Source: Capillidium heterosporum
Lineage: Eukaryota; Entomophthoromycota; Entomophthoromycetes; Entomophthorales; Capillidiaceae
Reading direction: 5' to 3'
Assembly: GCA_016630905.1 (NCBI GenBank)
Contig: WBMQ01000030.1
Location: 1 to 38,452, forward strand
DNA: 38,452 nucleotides
Part shown: positions 32,961 through 38,452 of the stretch, in pieces
Layout: every line of letters begins with the position of its first letter
Numbering within the stretch: the stretch's first letter is position 1
Program-made: the position numbers and the translations under genes
Notes under the pieces: generated by a model
Seen by the model: the letters and a program-made list of their open reading frames with translations, nothing else
Database searches by the model: none
Told to the model about the DNA's origin: nothing

Positions 32961-34082
32961 ATTTCCAAATATTTTTAAGGTAGACAAATGCCACCAAATA
33001 AATATATAGTTTACTAACTTTTATTTTGAGTATAGGATGCTTTTGCTTTTACCTAGCCTTAATTTGATTGAAGGATGATAATATATAAGAGCCACTTGCG
33101 ATTTCAACAATTTTTAGAGATGTCAAACTTGCAAGTATTTTGCAATGAATTGAGCAATTGCAGTTTCAAATAAGCTTTTTAACTCATAGATAATGATGAC
33201 CATCCATATGGATGTGAGTTTCATTTGAGTGCACCATCAATCAATTTGAAGCAAAAGAAATAAGGCAAGTAAACCAAAAGCTAAAATAAATGTATAAGTC
33301 AAGAAGTTTATTTAAAAACGACCCTTCTAAAGGGCTAATACAAGCCCAGTTGATATTGCTATCGACAGTAGTTTGCTTTCATGGATACAGTATCTACTAA
33401 CAATTTTAATTTTCCTACGGTAGTAATATGACGATACTCAGCTATTAATAGTACTGATTTATAAATTTTAATTTTAAAGTAACTAAATTAAAATATTTAG
33501 TGTATGCACATTTAAGTTCAAAAAGTAGGGATAGTTTTCAATTTTATAAGTCTTTATATGATGGGGCCGAAATTATGAGCATTTTTTAGATCCAAGTGTA
33601 ATAGGAAAATATCAATTTCGGATCTATCCTTCAAATAATGACACACCATTATTGGTAGTTTTATATATATTAATATAGATTTCCTCTACATCTTGTATAG
33701 TTAGCTAAAATTACTGGTTACTGACAAGCCAGTATTTTATAGTTTGTTTGGAGAGTCAATTTTAGTCTCAAAGTATAATCCACCTTCAAATCTAAAGACC
33801 CTAGGACCTATTGATGAAATCTAACCCTCTACTTGAAGATCTGGATCTAAGTATGAAATAGAGATGGATAAAAGCTGCTTCTTAAATATTGGTTTGAAGT
33901 CTACTTGATCTAGGTACGAAACTTTAACTTTGGATAATCTAACTTTAAAGCTAAGTTATGGGCTGAGCTGTCGCTTTAATAGGAATTGGGCTATATCCAA
34001 CACAGGTCTTTGTCCGAGACAACTCCAGGAAAACAAAGAAACAGTAGGCGCTATCTAAAATGCAAAGGCATTAAAATTAGTG
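32961..34082. other. Array spacer 5-6
   Basis: This is AT-rich spacer whose right part is homologous to the region upstream of copy 5. I see no gene. It includes a TTAAAATTAG sequence at 34071-34080 directly before the TATA box, a possible remnant of the proximal site. Confidence 0.5.
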
Positions 34083-34090
34083 TATAAAAG
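34083..34090 (+). promoter_or_regulatory. TATA box, copy 6
   Basis: TATAAAAG lies 75 bp before the start codon of copy 6. The promoter of this frameshifted copy is therefore still recognisable. Confidence 0.55.
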
Positions 34091-34157
34091 AGTACTAGAT
34101 ACTCGAGTCATCAAAAAACTCAAGCTATTAGTAAAAGAATATAAGCAGCTAACCCAA

Positions 34158-34569
34158 ATGCATTTCCAAGTCGTCTTTCTAGCCCTCATTATCAGTCTTG
34201 TAGCTAGTGATAAGTGTCCCGCTCTAGACAGTTATTGCGACGACTTCAGCTTAGGTGATGAAAAAGATTTGGAACGCCAAGTTAAATTCTACTCCAATGC
34301 TTACTTATCGGGCAAATCCAAAACCTCAACCATCAAGAGTGCGTTTGGATGCATCAACGACATGCCCGACTTTGAGATTAAATCACATTTCGAGCAATGA
34401 TGTCAACTATGTTACATTGTACAAGGGTAAGGACTGCATTGGAAAAATCATCGACCAATATCAGTATATGAATCTGGATTTGAATTCTACCAAGGGATGC
34501 CCCGGTAGTGTCTTTGTCCAAATCCGCCTTCCTGAGAAATGCAACACCTTTTTACCAGGACACATCTAG
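34158..34569 (+). pseudogene. Array copy 6, crystallin-like gene with one-base frameshift
   Basis: The first frame runs from ATG 34158 (MHFQVVFLALIISLVAS, DKCPALDSYCDD) through FGCINDMPDFEIKSH and then meets a TGA at 34398. The family sequence continues in the next frame as ISSNDVNYVTLYKGKDCIG to a TAG at 34567. Comparison with copy 5 places one surplus base, a C, at about 34386. Without it the gene would encode 136 residues with six cysteines and an extended tail. An upstream in-frame ATG at 34080 lies within the promoter and is unlikely to be used. It is a recent pseudogene or a sequencing error. No homopolymer is involved. Confidence 0.8.
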
Positions 34570-35717
34570 ATCATATATTAGATTTAGAAGACTTTAAAGA
34601 TTGAGGATTATATAGATAAAGATTTATTTGATTATTTTTATTTTACGTATGTTATTCTTTATTTTTACCCAGCTAGGTTTTTATTTAAAGATAGCTATCT
34701 ATATATGAACTACTCTTGATTTCAAAGTTTTTGAGGCATGTTGGGTAGTTAAATAGATTTAAAGAAATTGCAATTGGATTGAATTATAAGACAAGTTATA
34801 TTAGAATTTAGAAAATACTTCTACTGTAGCCTTATCGAATCAAATGCTAATCTAAATTGAAAATAGGGCATATTTATGATACAAGCCTACTGAGATATAC
34901 TTTAATATATTTTAGATCTTAAAGTACTAAAAGACTTGGAGTACCATTCATAAGTTGTAAAATGTACTTAAATCTCCTTTAGTTTGAAGTTTTAATTTTA
35001 TAGCTGATAATGGCATCAGCTTATACATATTTAATCTACTTCATCTGCTACAAGTAAGGTATGTTTGGATGAATGTTGCTTATCAATGACAACCTGCCCT
35101 TATTCTTTTATAAACTCCAACTTTCAGCGGCCATAAACCAACTTCCATACAACATCTCAAATTTTATAAGCAACTATCTAAACGATTAGCCTAGATAGCC
35201 AATAATGGGTTATGTATACCTAAAGCCAACTGTATACGAAACAGCGAGTACTCAAATAGAATAAAATTTCCAACCTTGAATTGACTTGACCAAACTTTAG
35301 TTCTTTCAAATATACCTATCTATCAAACTTTAGATGGCAGGTTTCTTGGAATGGAATCGGCAATTAATAGCTTAAAAAGTAACAAACGGAGCTCTCACTT
35401 CTATTAGATGTCAAGATCTAGATTTACAAAGAATAGCGATTTAAAAAATTACTATATGTAAGGTTTTAATATCTACTAGATTTAGTTACATGCCAATCTA
35501 GACCTAAGTAGCTTAAATTTCAAGGTGAAAGTTGAAAGCAATGGAGTTGCTGTCATTTAAGTTGATTAAACTACACCTAGTACAAATTGTTTTCCAAGAC
35601 ATCTGAAATATGAAGAAAAGCTAGGTGTTCAACAACCTTCTAATTTTGATTACTTGGTGTAAATAAAAAGGAAAACTAATTCTTAAGATTTCAACAAAAA
35701 GATATACTTCAGCCTAG
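34570..35717. other. Array spacer 6-7
   Basis: This AT-rich spacer has patches resembling the upstream regions of copies 5 and 6 (for example around 35410-35560). I see no gene. Confidence 0.5.
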
Positions 35718-36040
35718 ATGAGCATCCTCTTATTCTTCTAGCATTGGCTGTCAACTTTATGGCCATCAAAAAGTACCCAGTCAAAAATGACAACTGCAGT
35801 GTCGGTCACATACATCTCAACTCTGACTTTAGGATGAAAGTTAGGTTCTAATTGTAACCCAACTTTGTAGGTGATCACAAGAGTTTGATAATTCCAAATA
35901 CTTTTACATGCATCAATATTGTACCCAACTTTCAAACAAAACCTATATTGAATGGTTGTTACAATCGAATGATTTTAAACTATAAGTGTAAAGTTCAGAA
36001 AGTGCTGCTGGATCCAGCTAATGATACGATAGGTTAGAAA
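35718..36040 (+). pseudogene. Array copy 7, decayed crystallin-like relic
   Basis: An ATG at 35718 is quickly out of frame. The family is readable in an adjacent frame: LILLALAVNFMAIKKYPVKN, DNCSVGH, then after two stops NFVGDHK, TFTCINIVPNFQTKPIL and YKCKVQ. These align with NFTGDFK, YGCTNDIPDFQIKSM and YGKDC of the intact copies. The TATA-like AAATAAAAAG at 35661 is degenerate. The coding region has several stops and at least one frameshift, so this copy is dead and older than copy 6. Confidence 0.65.
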
Positions 36041-36279
36041 GTGAAATTAAAACTTACCGCTGCATTAGTGATAAAGGTTTGAACTCTCTGGATGGCAGGT
36101 CGAATAGAAAACTAAAGAATATATACCATAAGGAGCGCTCACACAATGATAATCAAGTTCCAGTTCCAAGAGGGGGTAGATTGAGACTTAGATACGGACT
36201 GGGGCTAGATAGGATGGGGCCTTCTAGATGATGATTGAGCAGCAGTAATACTATAGTATTAGAGTCAAGGATAGGGGTT

Positions 36280-36940
36280 GGCTGATAGGTCGACGTCGGT
36301 TTAAAACGATTGATCGTATTAGTAATATTAATCGCCCAAAGAGGTGAGATCCAAGGGTAGTAAGGATCGTTAACAGGTGATAGGAGGCATGGAGGGTAGA
36401 AGAACTAGACCACATAGTAATTCTATGCTGAAAACAAAGATGTGAGCAAGGACAAATTTTATTCAGAAACTAAGAACCGAAACCAAGCTGCTAGGAACAA
36501 AGGGTGAGTAGCAACTAGGAGTACGAGGTGGAACGTTGTCAAGATTCTGGCTTTCGGTACTAACAAATGGTTTAAATATCTCTATACCATCTTGGTCGTA
36601 GTTACGTTAGGAAGATTAAGTTTCCGTCTGTAATTAACTATTCTACATAGCAATTAGATATTTACCAAGTTTAGCTAGAAAGGTTGGTGATACTGTCAAC
36701 TACTGCGAGTGGGTTTACCATCATTGGAATGATAGAATCAGATAACATACCGCTAATCGTTGGAGTTCTCAGATGATAGTCTAAATCAAGAAAAATAAAA
36801 GGGAATCAAAATATCCGATATGTGATGTAAATTGTAGCTAAGGTAGTTACGAATTAAGGATGGAAAAAATTGAAAAGAAATATAACAAAAAATAAAGAGG
36901 ATAATAGATCTATGACCTAGTAATACATATTTTAATGAAC
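36280..36940 (-). pseudogene. Decayed membrane-protein gene, copy B
   Basis: The minus strand is homologous to 16790-17450 over most of its length. Shared blocks include GGTCATAGATCTATTATCCT against GGTCATAAACCTGTCCCGCT, and LDYHLRTPTISGMLSDSIIP against LDRYFKVQTISSIVSDLGIP in translation. It also reads ILTTFHLVLLVATHPLFL and YPWISPLWAINITNTI, both membrane-like. Stops and frame changes are frequent. It sits between copies 7 and 8 of the array, where it lengthens that interval by about 1 kb. Confidence 0.45.
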
Positions 36941-38153
36941 AAGGCCATTACAGATTATATAAAATCTGTGGTTATATATACATCACATTCTTAGTAGAAA
37001 GCGAAAATATAAACTGGTAACAAGGCAAACCCTTCAAAGGGTTCATTATGAATAGGTTGACACTATATGTCGAGACCTTAAAATTTATGATATGTACCTT
37101 TTACGATTACTAAAAACCAATATTTGTTGATATATTGCAAGCTGTATGTAGATGTATAAATATAAAATCTACCCTAACAATTTAACATCTGATAAATCAA
37201 AGACACCTTATTTTGTTATTGAAAGCTAATTAGCCTTGACATTTAAGATTGCTAATTTCCAAAGAAACTCAAAAGTAGTCTTCATCCTGTTAGGAATTTT
37301 TAATTCCAAAAGCCTTATCTTTGTCCTTATATCGAATATATTATATTTATAATTGCAAAATAACTATATATTGCACTATACAGTTACTAAACATGTATCA
37401 AAAAGCCTATTAACATACAGCTGTCTTGACGTTTCGTTTAAACTTTAAAAATAGATATATCCCATCTATATGTTTAGTCCCCCAATCGTGAATTCTGGGA
37501 CGCTCTACTATAAAGCATTTTCTTTATACTTATATTCAACTAATTTATAGGAAAGTATAGATAATAATGAACAACGGATACTAAGTTAAACGTTCAAAAA
37601 ATAATAAACGGAGAAGCTACTAAGTTTGGAAATTGTATCAATATAATAATAACAAAATATTTAAAGATATAACTACATACTTTCAATTACTATAATGGGC
37701 TTTATTCCGTAATTTTGAATCTTTTGACCTAAAAATAAATTTTTTCGAGTTTGTAATGTGACCTATATACTATAGTCTACACAAAACCTAATAGATAGGT
37801 GTATCTGAAGTAACTTGATGACACTTATGAATATATATTACATTTGATGGATTCTTACTAAAGAGATGTTTGAATTGTAGGGAGCATTTTGAAAAATCTG
37901 TCAAGGCTCGCTTACTTTTGACTTCATTTAAATGCCTGTATCCCCTCGACCAGCCAAGCGATGAGTAGGGGTATTTGCTTTGGTACCTTCTATACTTTGC
38001 TCCAAAAATTTAGATCAATTTCCAAAACTTCATTCAAATTGCTTGAACAGCCAAAAGCAAACCCAAATGTTTACCAAACTTAGTAATGGCATGCTTTGAA
38101 ACCTCCTGCTCTTCAAGAAATCAATCGTTCATATTTGAACTACTCAGTGAAAG
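36941..38153. other. Array spacer before copy 8
   Basis: This is AT-rich. The part from about 37860 onward is related to the spacers before copies 1-4 (for example AAATGCC at about 37930 and CAAATGTTTACCAAACTTAG near 38065). I see no gene. Confidence 0.5.
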
Positions 38154-38186
38154 TTAAAAATAGTATGCTTGACCTACTATTTTTAG
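38154..38186. promoter_or_regulatory. Paired MADS-box sites, copy 8
   Basis: TTAAAAATAG at 38154 and CTATTTTTAG at 38177 both fit YTAWWWWTAR, with the same 23-bp start-to-start distance as in copies 1, 2 and 3. The TATA box TATAAAAG is at 38296-38303. Confidence 0.6.
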
Positions 38187-38295
38187 TTTTTAATATAAAA
38201 TTGAATTGTCTATCCTTATAAATCCCGGACTATGACAGTTGTAAGTAAGTAAGGTAGATACCACATTACCATCTAGAATCAGCTCCAAAAGTATA

Positions 38296-38303
38296 TATAA
38301 AAG
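38296..38303 (+). promoter_or_regulatory. TATA box, copy 8
   Basis: TATAAAAG lies 77 bp before the copy 8 start codon, 142 bp downstream of the start of the distal site pair. Confidence 0.6.
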
Positions 38304-38372
38304 AAGAGCCAGCAACTCAAACATTTCAAAACACAAATAAACAACTAGACTAAACTTAAGCCAACTGGCAAA

Positions 38373-38452
38373 ATGAAATTCCAAATTCTCATCTTAGCCT
38401 TAGCCGCTTCCCTCATCTCGGCTGACAGTGCTCTGCCCCTTGACAACTGTGG
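38373..38452 (+). CDS. Array copy 8, crystallin-like gene, cut by the window edge
   Basis: Only 26 codons are present. Signal peptide MKFQILILALAASLISA is followed by DSALPLDNCG. The equivalent region of copy 2 is DKCPAPSDNCG, so the first mature cysteine is gone. The DNA suggests one base lost in AAG and two lost just before GAC, together keeping the frame. Whether the rest of the gene is intact lies outside the window. Confidence 0.75.
   Translation, partial: MKFQILILALAASLISADSALPLDNC

Larger units (their letters stand above)
24980..38452 (+). repeat. Tandem array of secreted-protein genes with duplicated spacers
   Basis: Eight copies of one small secreted-protein gene lie head to tail, starting at 25965, 27662, 29602, 31179, 32535, 34158, 35718 and 38373. 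Steps are about 1.4-1.9 kb, except the last (2.65 kb), which contains the membrane-protein-like relic B. The spacers are homologous too. Related blocks containing CTATTTTTA occur near 25050, 26930 and 28795. Blocks containing TTTGCTAAATTTA-like sequence occur near 27375 and 29325. A block containing AAATGCC and TTCCAAAAAT-like sequence occurs near 29200 and 37930. Upstream regions of copies 5 and 6 match each other over several hundred bases. The array has grown by duplication of whole gene-plus-spacer units. Confidence 0.85.

Noticed and set aside
34080-34157. Possible longer N-terminus of array copy 6 from ATG 34080
   Set aside because: It begins at the TATA box, and the added residues are basic and not signal-peptide-like. 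All other copies start at the MKFQ/MHFQ position.
1-38452. tRNA genes and CRISPR arrays
   Set aside because: I looked for the GGTTCGAATC-type B box on both strands and for regularly spaced direct repeats and found neither. The only regular repeats are the gene-sized array units.

Overview
The window looks like nuclear DNA of a filamentous or early-diverging fungus. Genes are interrupted by many short introns (mostly 38-65 bases, GTAAGT-type donors, TAG/CAG acceptors), there is a Zn2Cys6 regulator, and the secreted proteins are small and cysteine-rich. The style resembles Entomophthoromycotina (Conidiobolus-like), but that is an inference, not something the sequence proves.

Layout. Positions 1-1600 are extremely AT-rich with a repeat-induced-point-mutation-like dinucleotide signature. 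Positions 1.7-20.5 kb are a conserved housekeeping block: V-ATPase subunit E (-), the Las1 rRNA-processing nuclease (-), a Gyp7/TBC1D15-type Rab GAP (+), mitochondrial aminomethyltransferase of the glycine cleavage system (-), an NCLX/CCX-type cation/Ca2+ exchanger (-), and the Timeless/Tof1/Swi1 fork-protection protein (-). I resolved exon-intron structures for all of them. The VMA4 and LAS1 models each need one single-base frameshift correction. At 21.1-22.0 kb lies an intronless, short Zn2Cys6 factor (-). Positions 22-25 kb hold mostly decayed sequence, including a leucine-rich-repeat-like relic.

From about 25 kb to the right edge the window is one tandem array of intronless small secreted proteins with a beta/gamma-crystallin-like pattern and six cysteines: eight copies, all on the + strand. 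Copies 1-4 and 8 form one subfamily, copies 5-7 another. Copies 1-5 are intact, copy 6 is frameshifted, copy 7 is a relic, and copy 8 runs off the window and has lost its first cysteine. The spacers are also duplicated. The clearest unexplained signal is upstream: four copies carry a pair of MEF2/Rlm1-type MADS-box sites with exactly 23 bp from start to start, and three copies carry a further site exactly 13 bp before the TATA box. Copies 2 and 3 show a sharp gene-conversion boundary inside the coding sequence.

A diverged minus-strand repeat with membrane-protein-like translation occurs twice, at about 16.7-17.5 kb and inside the array at about 36.3-36.9 kb. It may be a dead seven-transmembrane receptor family.
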